Assembly (NCBI GenBank): GCA_016283155.1
Contig: JAEEMI010000016.1
Coordinates: forward strand, 1 to 44,725
DNA length: 44,725 nt
DNA from: Clostridia bacterium
GTDB lineage: Bacteria; Bacillota; Clostridia; Christensenellales; UBA1242
Direction: 5' to 3'
Shown here one piece after another: positions 15,175 through 23,636 of the stretch. Made by a program: the position numbers and the translations under genes. Numbering within the stretch: the stretch's first letter is position 1; every line of letters starts with the position of its first letter. The notes below the pieces were generated by a model that saw nothing but the letters and a program-made list of their open reading frames with translations, did not search any database and was not told the origin of the DNA.

Positions 15175-15621
15175 TCATTCTTGATCAAAATGGTCGTGAG
15201 CGTGACAACAAGCGCAGTTGCCTGAACAATATTGTTCTTCATTGTATGCTATATTATGTTTTTCATAATAGTCCTTAATTGCAGCTTTGACAGCCTCTTC
15301 TGCCAACACCGAACAATGCAATTTATACGCTGGTAAGCCGTCTAAGGCCTCTACAACAGCCTGATTGGTTAAAGTCAGTGCTTCATCCAATGAACGTCCC
15401 TTAATTAATTCAGTTGCCATTGAACTAGTAGCAATAGCACTACCACACCCAAATGTCATAAATTTTACATCAGTAATAATGTTATCTTTTACCTTGATAT
15501 ACATTCGCATAATGTCACCACATTTTGCATTACCGACTTCACCAATTCCATCCGCATCTGGAATTTCACCCACGTTACGTGGATTACGGAAATGATCCAT
15601 TACTTTTTCACTATAAAGCAT
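15175..15621 (-). CDS. iscU: IscU/NifU-type Fe-S cluster scaffold
   Basis: Scaffold protein of 148 residues. Three conserved Cys hold the cluster: Cys34 in NAKCGD (with Asp36), Cys59 in [11 protein letters not shown] and Cys103 in [10 protein letters not shown]. The start is the ATG at 15621 after AAAGGAG; earlier in-frame starts lie inside nifS. The gene overlaps nifS by 11 bases. The C-terminal tail [13 protein letters not shown] is extra, with four Cys and three His. With nifS and a Rrf2 regulator and no iscA, hscA/B or fdx, it fits the two-gene MIS-like minimal system common in Clostridia. Confidence 0.92.
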   Translation of the reverse strand: MLYSEKVMDHFRNPRNVGEIPDADGIGEVGNAKCGDIMRMYIKVKDNIITDVKFMTFGCGSAIATSSMATELIKGRSLDEALTLTNQAVVEALDGLPAYKLHCSVLAEEAVKAAIKDYYEKHNIAYNEEQYCSGNCACCHAHDHFDQE

Positions 15622-16795
15622 ATTTTCTTTCTCCTTTCTGTAATTCATCCCAAACTGGTGACATTTTACGTAGGTAATCAACAATCTCGGGAACTTTTTT
15701 AATAACATAATCAATTTCTTCTTCGGTGGTATATTTACTTAATGTTAATCGCAAAGAACCGTGTGCAACTTCGTGTGGCCGACCAATTGCCAATAAGACG
15801 TGCGAAGGATCCAATGAACCTGAAGTACACGCACTGCCAGATGAAGCGCACACACCAGCATCATCCAACAATAATAACAAACTTTCACCTTCGATTCCTT
15901 CAAAACACATATTAAAATTATTTGGTAAACGCATTTTACGATTACCATTAATTGCGCTATGTGAAATCTGACTTAACGCATCAAATAATTTATTACGTAA
16001 TCTAGTCTCACGTTCTGATACCTCTTTCATTTCTGTAACAGCATCTTGTAACGCGATAGCCATACCATAAATTCCAGGTAAATTTTCTGTACCAGCGCGC
16101 TTACCACGCTCTTGTGCACCGCCTTCAATTAAATTAGCCAAAACAATACCTTTACGCACATACAAAGCACCAACACCTTTTGGTCCGTGAAATTTATGAC
16201 TCGACAAACTTAACATATCAATGTTCATAGCCACAACATCAATTGCAACGTGTCCAGCAGCTTGTACAGCATCGGTATGAAATAACACTTTTTTCTCACG
16301 ACAAATTTTTCCAATTTCAGCTATGGGTTGAATTGTACCAATTTCATTGTTGGCAAACATTATCGTCACTAAACAAGTATCATCACGCATCGCTTTCTTC
16401 AAATCTTCAACTTTAACGATACCGTCTGAATTAACTGGTAAATATGTAACCTCAAAGCCCTGACTTTCTAATTTTTTTAATGTATGTAAAACCGCGTGGT
16501 GCTCAAAAGTAGTAGAGATAATGTGTTTTTTATTTTGTTTTGCACCAATTTGTGCAGCGGCATTAATTGCCCAATTATCACTCTCACTTCCACCCGATGT
16601 AAAATATATTTCGCGCGGTTGAGCATTTAAACACTTTGCAACCATTTCACGGGCAATCTCTAAGTGTTCTTTAGCCCGTTGCCCAAATGTGTATAAACTA
16701 GATGCATTACCATACATCTCATCAAAAAATGGCAACATAGCTTGTTTAACTTTTTCACTAACTTTAGTTGTGCCAGCATTGTCCAAGTATATCAT
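15611..16795 (-). CDS. nifS: Cysteine desulfurase, NifS/IscS type
   Basis: PLP enzyme, 394 residues, that releases sulfur from cysteine as an enzyme-bound persulfide for Fe-S assembly and other thiolation. PLP Lys201 lies in [16 protein letters not shown], His99/100 in [10 protein letters not shown], and catalytic Cys323 in the class I loop [16 protein letters not shown]. The C-terminus ends [11 protein letters not shown], as in clostridial NifS proteins. It has AGGTAGG upstream and is the first gene of an operon with iscU. It may also supply sulfur to the sufCB pair nearby, which has no desulfurase of its own. The promoter contains a palindrome that could be a Rrf2 site. Confidence 0.95.
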   Translation of the reverse strand: MIYLDNAGTTKVSEKVKQAMLPFFDEMYGNASSLYTFGQRAKEHLEIAREMVAKCLNAQPREIYFTSGGSESDNWAINAAAQIGAKQNKKHIISTTFEHHAVLHTLKKLESQGFEVTYLPVNSDGIVKVEDLKKAMRDDTCLVTIMFANNEIGTIQPIAEIGKICREKKVLFHTDAVQAAGHVAIDVVAMNIDMLSLSSHKFHGPKGVGALYVRKGIVLANLIEGGAQERGKRAGTENLPGIYGMAIALQDAVTEMKEVSERETRLRNKLFDALSQISHSAINGNRKMRLPNNFNMCFEGIEGESLLLLLDDAGVCASSGSACTSGSLDPSHVLLAIGRPHEVAHGSLRLTLSKYTTEEEIDYVIKKVPEIVDYLRKMSPVWDELQKGERKYAL

Positions 16796-16813
16796 CTTTA
16801 TTTCCTACCTTTT

Positions 16814-16828
16814 TACTATGAAATAGTA
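16814..16828. promoter_or_regulatory. Palindrome on the nifS promoter, candidate Rrf2 operator
   Basis: TACTAT-N3-ATAGTA, overlapping the -10 and the expected start of transcription of nifS. The Rrf2-type gene is directly upstream. Confidence 0.5.
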
Positions 16829-16853
16829 TAATTAACCAACACACATTTGTAAA
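16825..16853 (-). promoter_or_regulatory. Promoter of nifS-iscU
   Basis: TTTACA at 16848-16853, 17-bp spacer, TATACT at 16825-16830. Confidence 0.65.
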
Positions 16854-16862
16854 TATCTTTTT

Positions 16863-17252
16863 TCATTTATTCAATAAATCAGTCAAAGCAACATTGTGTA
16901 AATAATCATCAATTAATCGATTTAATTTATCCCAACACTTACGTACATTACAATGACCAATTTTCGTACAATTAGTTCGACAAGTTACTACTGATAGATT
17001 TCCTTCAGTGGCACTTAAAATTTCCGCCACTGTAACATCAGATGGTTTCTTTACTAATTTATAACCACCGCTTGCCCCGCGAAAACTTAATAGCAAATTA
17101 TGTTTAACCAACATTTGCACAATTTGTTCCAAATATTTTAAAGAGATGCCCTGAGACTCAGCAACTGATTTTAAAGATAAAACTTCGCCATTGTGTGAAG
17201 CAAACTCGACCATTATTTGTAAAGCATAACGCCCCTTTGTTGAAATTTTCAT
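16863..17252 (-). CDS. Rrf2-family regulator (IscR/CymR type)
   Basis: Winged-helix regulator of 129 residues. The N-terminus MKISTKGRYALQIMVEFA and the segment ISLKYLEQIVQMLVKH are typical of Rrf2 proteins, and RGASGGYKL is the wing. Four Cys lie at 91, 95, 101 and 106 (CRTNC..., GHC, KCW), in the place where IscR binds its cluster, so it may sense Fe-S status. The start is the ATG at 17252, the family's usual N-terminus; upstream codons overlap the promoter. A TATGAT extended -10 ends six bases before the ATG and there is no Shine-Dalgarno. It lies directly upstream of nifS-iscU, its probable target. Confidence 0.88.
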   Translation of the reverse strand: MKISTKGRYALQIMVEFASHNGEVLSLKSVAESQGISLKYLEQIVQMLVKHNLLLSFRGASGGYKLVKKPSDVTVAEILSATEGNLSVVTCRTNCTKIGHCNVRKCWDKLNRLIDDYLHNVALTDLLNK

Positions 17253-17258
17253 CGCATA

Positions 17259-17264
17259 ATCATA
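17259..17264 (-). promoter_or_regulatory. Extended -10 element of the rrf2 gene, six bases from the start codon
   Basis: TGT-TATGAT, then six bases to the ATG. There is no good -35; the extended -10 may substitute for it. Confidence 0.5.
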
Positions 17265-17299
17265 ACACAAAATGAGACAAAAGACCACCTGATATTTAC

Positions 17300-17328
17300 T
17301 TTCAAATAAACATTTATCCGTGTATAAT
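17300..17328 (+). promoter_or_regulatory. Promoter of comF, leaderless type
   Basis: TTTCAA at 17300-17305, 17-bp spacer, TATAAT at 17323-17328, then six bases to the ATG at 17335. Confidence 0.7.
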
Positions 17329-17334
17329 TTCAAT

Positions 17335-17961
17335 ATGAATTGGTTTCCCAATTATACCTGTATGGCGTGCAGCTGCGAAATACAAAATTCGACTAATGAC
17401 TACCTTTGTCAAAAATGTATGGATCATTTACCAATTATCACTGAAGCGCAAACCGGCCATTATTCACCTTTCGCATATGAAGAGCCAATTCGCAGTATGA
17501 TTCTCAAATTGAAATATGCCGACAATGGTTTCATTGCCAAAGCATTGGCACCGTATCTCGCAGCTGTTTATTTAAAAGAAATCGCACCAAAGACGAAACA
17601 ACCACCAATCATTATTCCTGTACCACTTCATCGCAGTCGCCAACGCGAACGAGGTTATAATCAAAGTGAAACTCTTGCCAACGAATTAGCAACATACCTA
17701 AACTTATCAGTAGTTAATAATGCACTCATTCGTAATCGTAAAACTGTAATTCAGAAACATATGGATGCAACCACACGTGCTAACAATTTACACGGTGCAT
17801 TTTCCATTGAACCAACACAACTATCGCGAATACAAAACCAAAATATTTTATTAATTGATGACGTATACACAACCGGAGCCACTACACAGGAATGTACCGC
17901 GATATTAAAGGCTAATAAAGTTAAAAACGTAATTATTTTAACTATTGCTAGTGTTTGTTAA
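17335..17961 (+). CDS. comF: ComF-family phosphoribosyltransferase-like protein
   Basis: ComF family protein, 208 residues. An N-terminal zinc-ribbon-like region has CMAC (about residues 9-12) and CQKC (about 25-28). The PRTase-type domain has VPLHRSRQRERGYNQSE and the PRPP-loop motif LLIDDVYTTGATTQE. ComF is linked to DNA uptake in competent bacteria and to replication-fork functions elsewhere; which applies here is unknown. I start it at the ATG at 17335; the earlier in-frame GTG lies inside the promoter -10. No Shine-Dalgarno, so probably leaderless. It is divergent from rrf2. Confidence 0.88.
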   Translation: MNWFPNYTCMACSCEIQNSTNDYLCQKCMDHLPIITEAQTGHYSPFAYEEPIRSMILKLKYADNGFIAKALAPYLAAVYLKEIAPKTKQPPIIIPVPLHRSRQRERGYNQSETLANELATYLNLSVVNNALIRNRKTVIQKHMDATTRANNLHGAFSIEPTQLSRIQNQNILLIDDVYTTGATTQECTAILKANKVKNVIILTIASVC

Positions 17962-17979
17962 ATAATTAATTAAAAATAA

Positions 17980-18000
17980 AAAACACGCTAAAAGCATTTT
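17980..18000 (-). terminator. Weak terminator-like hairpin between ftsA and comF
   Basis: Imperfect stem AAAATGC.../...GCGTGTTTT on the minus strand followed by a T-rich run. Probably ends the ftsQ-ftsA transcript; the stem is imperfect. Confidence 0.4.
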
Positions 18001-18078
18001 ACCAGCCACCTTTAATAAAATATAGATTTTGCATTACATCTTTTATTTATGAATTTTTAACGTTTTACGTGCTTAAAA

Positions 18079-19161
18079 TTAACAATGATGATTCAAAACA
18101 CAACGTATCATTGCATTTAGCGTATTTTCCGGATATGCAACTTCACCTGTTAAGATATCTTGGCATTCAACCATTGTACGTTCACAAATATTTGCAAAAA
18201 CATTACGAGCACCATAAATTTGATCAAAATTACCACCAGAAAAATAAATTACACGCGCGGTTTCAAAATTATTTAAACGAGCAGCAAATTCGTTTAAACG
18301 GTCCATCACAAATTTATTAAAAATACTAGCAGGAATTTGAATTCCATTAGCTGTATATTTTTCTTCAACCAATACTTCGTAAGTGGGCGTACATTGTGCC
18401 AATAATTGCATTGCCGTATCATAATCTACATTAAAACAGTCAACAATTTCCCCAACTAAATACCCAGAGCCCAAATCAAAATGAGACAACTGAGTTAAAC
18501 CATCACCCAAAATATTTGCTACAGATGTTGAAAAGAAATCACAGCGCACTAAAGTACAGCCAGCATCACGAACTTTTTCCGGAATCATAAACAATTCACA
18601 AGCTGCAATCGATACAAATTTATAATCCATAAAACCTGCATTTTGAATTGTGTTTAAATCAAACAAATAATGGAATTCTTGATTAACTGCTAACGCGGAC
18701 GAAACCATTTCTACACCCTTCGTTGCCGTACCTAAAACATCGATTAAAACTTCATCGTATTCTGCTAATTTATAGTAAAGTGCCTGTTGATGGATAATTT
18801 CTGAATTGGTCGTATCAAATTGAGTCTCATTCCACAATTGTTGCAAGTGTTGACGATTAATTTTAGTCATTCGATCAAATGATAACGAACTACATTGTGT
18901 CTGTACCTGACAAAACTGATTTGCTACACCAACATATAAAGTTGCAGGAACACGGTTAACACCTTCTACCATTTCTGTTACTACTGCGTTAACTGTATTA
19001 GTAAAGTCATTACGGTCATTAAATTGACTATCCATAATTCCAGTATATTCTTTACGAACCGTCGTTAAAGGCGTTAAATTTTGTCCATAATTTACCCGAG
19101 CGATTCGTCCTACAACTTGGGTATCATCAAAATACAACACAGCGATTAAATCATTTTTCAT
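18079..19161 (-). CDS. ftsA: Divergent FtsA-like protein
   Basis: Probable cell-division protein of the actin-like FtsA family, 360 residues (FtsA is usually about 400 or more). Support is positional (directly after ftsQ, overlapping by 11 bases) and by motif order: an N-terminal phosphate-1-like strand (VLYFDDTQVVGRIARV), an SHS2-like region with INRQHLQQLW and alternate strands, and a late adenosine-motif-like VIYFSGGNFDQIYG (305-317). The phosphate-2 loop, DLGGGTTD in FtsA, is replaced by about residues 208-218 (DFFSTSVANIL), so nucleotide binding may be lost. No C-terminal amphipathic membrane anchor is obvious. FtsZ does not follow; the next gene is comF on the other strand. It could be a PilM-like relative instead. 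Confidence 0.6.
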   Translation of the reverse strand: MKNDLIAVLYFDDTQVVGRIARVNYGQNLTPLTTVRKEYTGIMDSQFNDRNDFTNTVNAVVTEMVEGVNRVPATLYVGVANQFCQVQTQCSSLSFDRMTKINRQHLQQLWNETQFDTTNSEIIHQQALYYKLAEYDEVLIDVLGTATKGVEMVSSALAVNQEFHYLFDLNTIQNAGFMDYKFVSIAACELFMIPEKVRDAGCTLVRCDFFSTSVANILGDGLTQLSHFDLGSGYLVGEIVDCFNVDYDTAMQLLAQCTPTYEVLVEEKYTANGIQIPASIFNKFVMDRLNEFAARLNNFETARVIYFSGGNFDQIYGARNVFANICERTMVECQDILTGEVAYPENTLNAMIRCVLNHHC

Positions 19162-19981
19162 TGTAAACTATATCCTTTCCATTTCCATCTTTTTTGGGAC
19201 TACTACCGTCCGCCATATAAAGTTTTGTATAAACCTTACGAGAATTATCTTCTTGAAACAAAGTACGATATTCACCTTCGGCATAATTTTCTTCGGTTGT
19301 GTATATAAAATTTGTAAAATCAAGTGCGTGCCAAAAATTAGCAGTTGGTTTAACTTTAATTACAAATTTTACATTTGTTTTAATTTGTAGTTTCAAGCAA
19401 AGCAATTTACTATCAACTACACCCTTACTATCATCATACGAAATTTGAAATCCATTTAAATCGTTAAAATAACTGCCAATAATTTTTAATTGATCAATTT
19501 TACCTTGTGTACGAGCATCTTTCCCAACCGCTAAATCACCAACCATTAATCCATCATTTAATGTTAAATTCGCACCAGTAATGTTAATACAAGCCGATTT
19601 ATTGCCTTCAACTACACACATATCCGAATCGAACAATAAATCACTAGTACTATCATAGTAGATAGGCACCCGACGTGAAACTGTCAATACTATACGGTTA
19701 GGAAATTTAGCCGTAACACTTTGTAATTTAAACATCGGATCAACCAATTTAATGTTCTTAGTAATTTGGTCTTGATGAATACTAAACAAAATATTTTTTC
19801 CTTTAAGACCACTATGTGCAATAATTTCATTGACTTCAGATTCTGATAAAGCTTCCGCAGTTTGCACTTTCATATCAACGACATCAATTTCACGAACGAC
19901 AAAGATTGTTCCACAAGTAATCCAAACACCTGACAAAACGATAAAGATAATTAACATCGTCAATAAAACGCGAGTTTTCAT
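19151..19981 (-). CDS. ftsQ: Cell-division protein FtsQ/DivIB
   Basis: Bitopic divisome protein of 276 residues. A short cytoplasmic start MKTRVLL is followed by one helix (about 5-30) and a POTRA domain marked by VVREIDVVDMKVQTAEALSE and NILFSIHQDQITKNIKLVDP, then SVTAKFPNRIVLTVSRRVPI. These match FtsQ/DivIB. The start at 19981 is chosen because a good promoter (TTGACC, 17 bp, TATACT) ends nine bases before it; the upstream in-frame ATG at 20023 lies inside that promoter. Overlaps ftsA. Divergent from murA. Confidence 0.8.
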   Translation of the reverse strand: MKTRVLLTMLIIFIVLSGVWITCGTIFVVREIDVVDMKVQTAEALSESEVNEIIAHSGLKGKNILFSIHQDQITKNIKLVDPMFKLQSVTAKFPNRIVLTVSRRVPIYYDSTSDLLFDSDMCVVEGNKSACINITGANLTLNDGLMVGDLAVGKDARTQGKIDQLKIIGSYFNDLNGFQISYDDSKGVVDSKLLCLKLQIKTNVKFVIKVKPTANFWHALDFTNFIYTTEENYAEGEYRTLFQEDNSRKVYTKLYMADGSSPKKDGNGKDIVYNEK

Positions 19982-19990
19982 TCTGTTAAT

Positions 19991-20019
19991 AGTATAAGTC
20001 ACACCGCTTACTTGGTCAA
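19991..20019 (-). promoter_or_regulatory. Promoter of ftsQ
   Basis: TTGACC at 20014-20019, 17-bp spacer, TATACT at 19991-19996, nine bases before the ATG at 19981. The leader would be two or three bases. Confidence 0.65.
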
Positions 20020-20034
20020 ACATAATATGAATTA

Positions 20035-21369
20035 ATGTTACAAATTCAAATTACTGGCGGTAACCGATTAAATGGATGTATACGTTTAAGCGGAGCAAAA
20101 AACAGTCTGTTACCGATTATGACGGCCACCTTAATGGTTCACGGGACGGTTTGTCTCCACGATGTACCCAAATTATCCGACTTAACACAAATGTTACATA
20201 TTCTTGCTGATTTAGGTTGTACAGTAAATATTCAAGGTGACACTGTTAAAATTGATGTTAATGAATTAAACACTCACATTATCAATCGGCAAGCCGCACC
20301 AAAAATTCGTGGTAGTATTTTTGTTATGGGAGCATTACTCTCACGTCTTGGCAAGGTTGAATTACCATTTCCAGGTGGTTGCGCTATTGGTAGTCGCCCA
20401 ATTGATATACATTTAACCCTACTGCGTCAAATTGGTGTGAAATGTCATTGTCAACATAACTGCATTATCGCTACTTATCAACCACGACATCATCACAAAC
20501 CAGTAATATTAACACTTGATTTTCCTTCAGTTGGTGCAACCGAAAATATTATTCAAGCTACCGCTTTGGGAATTGACGGTAATATATACATTGTTCACGG
20601 GGTCGCCAAAGAACCTGAAGTAGTTGATTTATGCAATTTTTTAAATCAATGTGGTGCAAGGATTCAAGGTGCTGGCACGGATACATTAATTATCAAAAGT
20701 GTTTCTCAATTACACGGTACCACCTACACACCAATTCCCGACCGCATCAATACTGGATCATATTTAATTGCAGTTGCAGTAACCGGCGGCGACGTAACAT
20801 TAACCAATGTTATACCAACTCATCAAATTAATTTAATAAATAAATTGAAAGCAATCGGTGCCAAAATTACAACCACAAATGATACGATACGTATTATTGT
20901 TAATCACCGTCTTTCACATCATTTTAATGTTCATACAGCACCATATCCTGGTTTTCCAACTGACCTGCAAAGTCAATTTTGTGTGCTTGCAGCATTAACA
21001 AAAGGTCGTTCAACGATTACAGAAAACTTGTTTGAAAATCGTTTCCGTTATGTTGCTGAATTATCTAAATTAGGTACAAAAATTACGCTCAATCGCAACC
21101 AAGCCCTTATTAAGGGTGTATCCACACTTTCTGCCACACCCACATCGATTTTATGTCCCTGTTCTTACCGAATTCCTACTACACAAAAATGTCTTGGCAC
21201 AACACTTATCGCGCAAGATTTGCGTGGTGGCGTTGCACTGGTAATTGCAGCATTGGCCGCACAAGGAACAACAACAATTATTAATGCTGATTATATTTAC
21301 CGTGGCCACCAAGATATTGTTAAAGATTTACGTCAGTTGGGGGCGAATATTGTGGCAATTGACCAGTAA
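20035..21369 (+). CDS. murA: UDP-N-acetylglucosamine 1-carboxyvinyltransferase
   Basis: First committed enzyme of peptidoglycan synthesis: transfers enolpyruvate from PEP to UDP-GlcNAc. 444 residues. The N-terminus GGNRLNGCIRLSGAKNSLLP has Lys22-Asn23; the catalytic Cys116 is in FPGGCAIGSRPIDIHL (the fosfomycin target), followed by the usual two inside-out EPSP-synthase domains (GATENIIQAT; PYPGFPTDLQSQF). No Shine-Dalgarno; a TAATAT sequence lies six bases before the ATG but its -35 is poor. It is inverted relative to the flanking mur and fts genes, and its last 50 bases overlap the 3' end of murD on the other strand. Confidence 0.95.
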   Translation: MLQIQITGGNRLNGCIRLSGAKNSLLPIMTATLMVHGTVCLHDVPKLSDLTQMLHILADLGCTVNIQGDTVKIDVNELNTHIINRQAAPKIRGSIFVMGALLSRLGKVELPFPGGCAIGSRPIDIHLTLLRQIGVKCHCQHNCIIATYQPRHHHKPVILTLDFPSVGATENIIQATALGIDGNIYIVHGVAKEPEVVDLCNFLNQCGARIQGAGTDTLIIKSVSQLHGTTYTPIPDRINTGSYLIAVAVTGGDVTLTNVIPTHQINLINKLKAIGAKITTTNDTIRIIVNHRLSHHFNVHTAPYPGFPTDLQSQFCVLAALTKGRSTITENLFENRFRYVAELSKLGTKITLNRNQALIKGVSTLSATPTSILCPCSYRIPTTQKCLGTTLIAQDLRGGVALVIAALAAQGTTTIINADYIYRGHQDIVKDLRQLGANIVAIDQ

Positions 21370-22630
21370 GTTTTAATACAACCTGACGAAATTCATCACC
21401 ACGATGTTCATAATTAACGAATTGATCAAAACTGCTACCACTTGGACTAAACAACACAACGCCAGGATGTTGTACAATTTGTATTGCACGATTAACCGCC
21501 GACGATAAATCAGATAACGCAACAATGTTTTTCAAACCTAAAGTCTTCGCTACCATCATTACCGGTTCACGGATTGCCCCAAAAACGATAATCTGTTTTA
21601 CCGTATCCGGCAGCTCTTGTAAAAGTTCAATATAATTTTGTCCCTTGCTTAAACCACATAAAATCAAACAAGTTGGTATTTTTATTGCACGTGTTGCTGC
21701 TAATGTTGCCGCCATATTAGTCGCTTTACTGTCATTGTAAAAAACAACTCCATTATAATCTGCCACTAATTCCATTCGATGTGGTTGTTGCTGATAACGA
21801 CAAGCTTGCCAAATTATTTGCGTTGATATACCTAGATATCGTCCAACTGCAATAACTGCCAAAGCATTCGACAACGTGTGTGCCATACCGCCTAAATCAT
21901 TTACTGTACCTAACATTTTCGCTCGTCGCTTCAATTTCTCCCAAACATACCCATTTTGAATGTAATAACCAACCACAACATTTTTTGTGCTATACCAAAT
22001 TACTTTGGGGCCTGAAGTCGAACCCTCAATTTCCTCACCAACTAAACGAGCATTACAATCATCATAATTGACCACTAACCAGTCGCTCCTTGTTTGTTGT
22101 GCCGCAATTTTTGCTTTACATCGCCGATAATTTTCAAGATTTTGGTGACGATCTAAGTGATCAGCCGTAATGTTAGTTAACACTGCGATATTTGGATGCA
22201 GCAACCGTGTTTGTTCTAACATAAACGATGAAACTTCAACCACTGTAATTGCATCATTAATTTTATTTGCCACACGTGACACGGGAATTCCCACATTTCC
22301 GCACAAGACAGTCTTTTCTTTGGCTAGGTTACACATCTTAAAAATCTGATTCACAATCGTAGTTTTACCATTCGTTCCTGTAACTGCAATTAAACAACTC
22401 GGGTGTAAATTGGGTTCACAATAGAATGGCAACTCGACTTCGGGAACGACTGGCACGTTTTCCCGACATATTTGTTCTGCTGGTACACCTGGTGAAACAA
22501 CACAAAAATCATAATCGCTCGCCACTTTTTCGTTAGCATCAGCTACAACAACTGTCTCAATTCCACGTGCGACTAAATAACTTTCGGCAGCTTTACCACT
22601 AACACCATAACCAATAATTTTTGCTCTCAT
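21320..22630 (-). CDS. murD: UDP-N-acetylmuramoyl-L-alanine--D-glutamate ligase
   Basis: Cytosolic Mur ligase that adds D-Glu to UDP-MurNAc-L-Ala, 436 residues. N-terminal dinucleotide-like fold (IIGYGVSGKAAESYL), ATP loop VTGTNGKTTIVNQIF, the TADHLDRH segment and NDSKATNMAATLAA typical of MurD, and a C-terminal LFSPSGSSFDQF signature. It follows mraY after 24 bases. Its final 16 codons overlap murA, read on the opposite strand, which is unusual for two essential genes. Confidence 0.95.
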   Translation of the reverse strand: MRAKIIGYGVSGKAAESYLVARGIETVVVADANEKVASDYDFCVVSPGVPAEQICRENVPVVPEVELPFYCEPNLHPSCLIAVTGTNGKTTIVNQIFKMCNLAKEKTVLCGNVGIPVSRVANKINDAITVVEVSSFMLEQTRLLHPNIAVLTNITADHLDRHQNLENYRRCKAKIAAQQTRSDWLVVNYDDCNARLVGEEIEGSTSGPKVIWYSTKNVVVGYYIQNGYVWEKLKRRAKMLGTVNDLGGMAHTLSNALAVIAVGRYLGISTQIIWQACRYQQQPHRMELVADYNGVVFYNDSKATNMAATLAATRAIKIPTCLILCGLSKGQNYIELLQELPDTVKQIIVFGAIREPVMMVAKTLGLKNIVALSDLSSAVNRAIQIVQHPGVVLFSPSGSSFDQFVNYEHRGDEFRQVVLKLTGQLPQYSPPTDVNL

Positions 22631-22654
22631 AGTTATGCTTATGAAAACACATAA

Positions 22655-23635
22655 CTAAACATACATCACAGACAATACTAAAACGATTCCCATAATAATC
22701 GTTACTACAGCATATACAGCAACAATTTTTGATTCGTGCATTCCAATTTTTTCCAAGTGATGATGAAATGGTGCCATTTTAAAAATTCGTTTACCTTTAG
22801 TGATTTTAAAACAAAAAACTTGCAAAATTGTACTTAACGCTGACCAAACAAAAACAATACCTAAAAAAATTAAAGCAAAACCTAACCCAGTAAACAAGGA
22901 AATCATTGCAATAAAACCACCTAAAAACAATGAACCAGTATCACCCATAAACACTGATGCAGTTTTTGTATTAAATAATAAATATCCAAGTAAACTGCCA
23001 ACTGCAACTGCCGTTAAATTTCCAATTGTTGTAATTTCATCACCAATATCTGTTAAAGCAATCAATGCATAAATAAATAATAAATAAATTAATGCCGTAG
23101 TTCCTGCCAACCCATCTAAACCATCGGTTAAATTTACTGCATTAGTGGTTGCGATTAAAACTAATAAAGTTAACAAAAAAATGCCAACACCACCCAATTG
23201 CCAAAACACATTCAAAAACGGAACCCAAATTTCACCTGTCGGATTAACGCGTAAATAAAACACAGCAACTAATAGTGCGATTCCCAATTGTCCAATGACT
23301 TTTTGATAAGCCCGTAAACCCAAATTATGATGATGTTTAATTTTCAAGAAATCATCCAAGAAACCAACAATTGCATAGCCACAACTGGCAACGACAATAA
23401 TTAAACTTAATGGTGTATCCAAACCAATAAAGATAAACGCAATCAAAATTATTGGTAAAATAAAAATCAAACCACCCATCGTCGGCGTTCCCGCTTTAGC
23501 AGCGTGCATCTCAACGTATTTCAAAATAGATTGTCCAGCTTTGATACGACGCAACCACGGAATTAAAACCAGTCCCGTAATTAAAGCCATTACAAACGCA
23601 ATTAAGACCAACCATAAATCCGTTTTGAAATCCAC
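22655..23635 (-). CDS. mraY: Phospho-N-acetylmuramoyl-pentapeptide-transferase
   Basis: Membrane enzyme that makes lipid I from undecaprenyl phosphate and UDP-MurNAc-pentapeptide. 326 residues, ten helices. Conserved motifs: GTPTMGGLIFI, VGFLDDFLKI (aspartates), NAVNLTDGLDGLAG, FMGDTGSLFLGG and PFHHHLEKIGMHE. Start is a GTG at 23635 with GGAGG five bases upstream, formed at the end of murE. One base separates it from the murE stop. Confidence 0.95.
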   Translation of the reverse strand: MDFKTDLWLVLIAFVMALITGLVLIPWLRRIKAGQSILKYVEMHAAKAGTPTMGGLIFILPIILIAFIFIGLDTPLSLIIVVASCGYAIVGFLDDFLKIKHHHNLGLRAYQKVIGQLGIALLVAVFYLRVNPTGEIWVPFLNVFWQLGGVGIFLLTLLVLIATTNAVNLTDGLDGLAGTTALIYLLFIYALIALTDIGDEITTIGNLTAVAVGSLLGYLLFNTKTASVFMGDTGSLFLGGFIAMISLFTGLGFALIFLGIVFVWSALSTILQVFCFKITKGKRIFKMAPFHHHLEKIGMHESKIVAVYAVVTIIMGIVLVLSVMYV

Positions 23636-23636
23636 A

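Noticed and set aside
17965..18070. Possible strong terminators in the comF-ftsA gap
   Set aside because: Only one imperfect stem with a T-rich tail was found, listed as a weak terminator.
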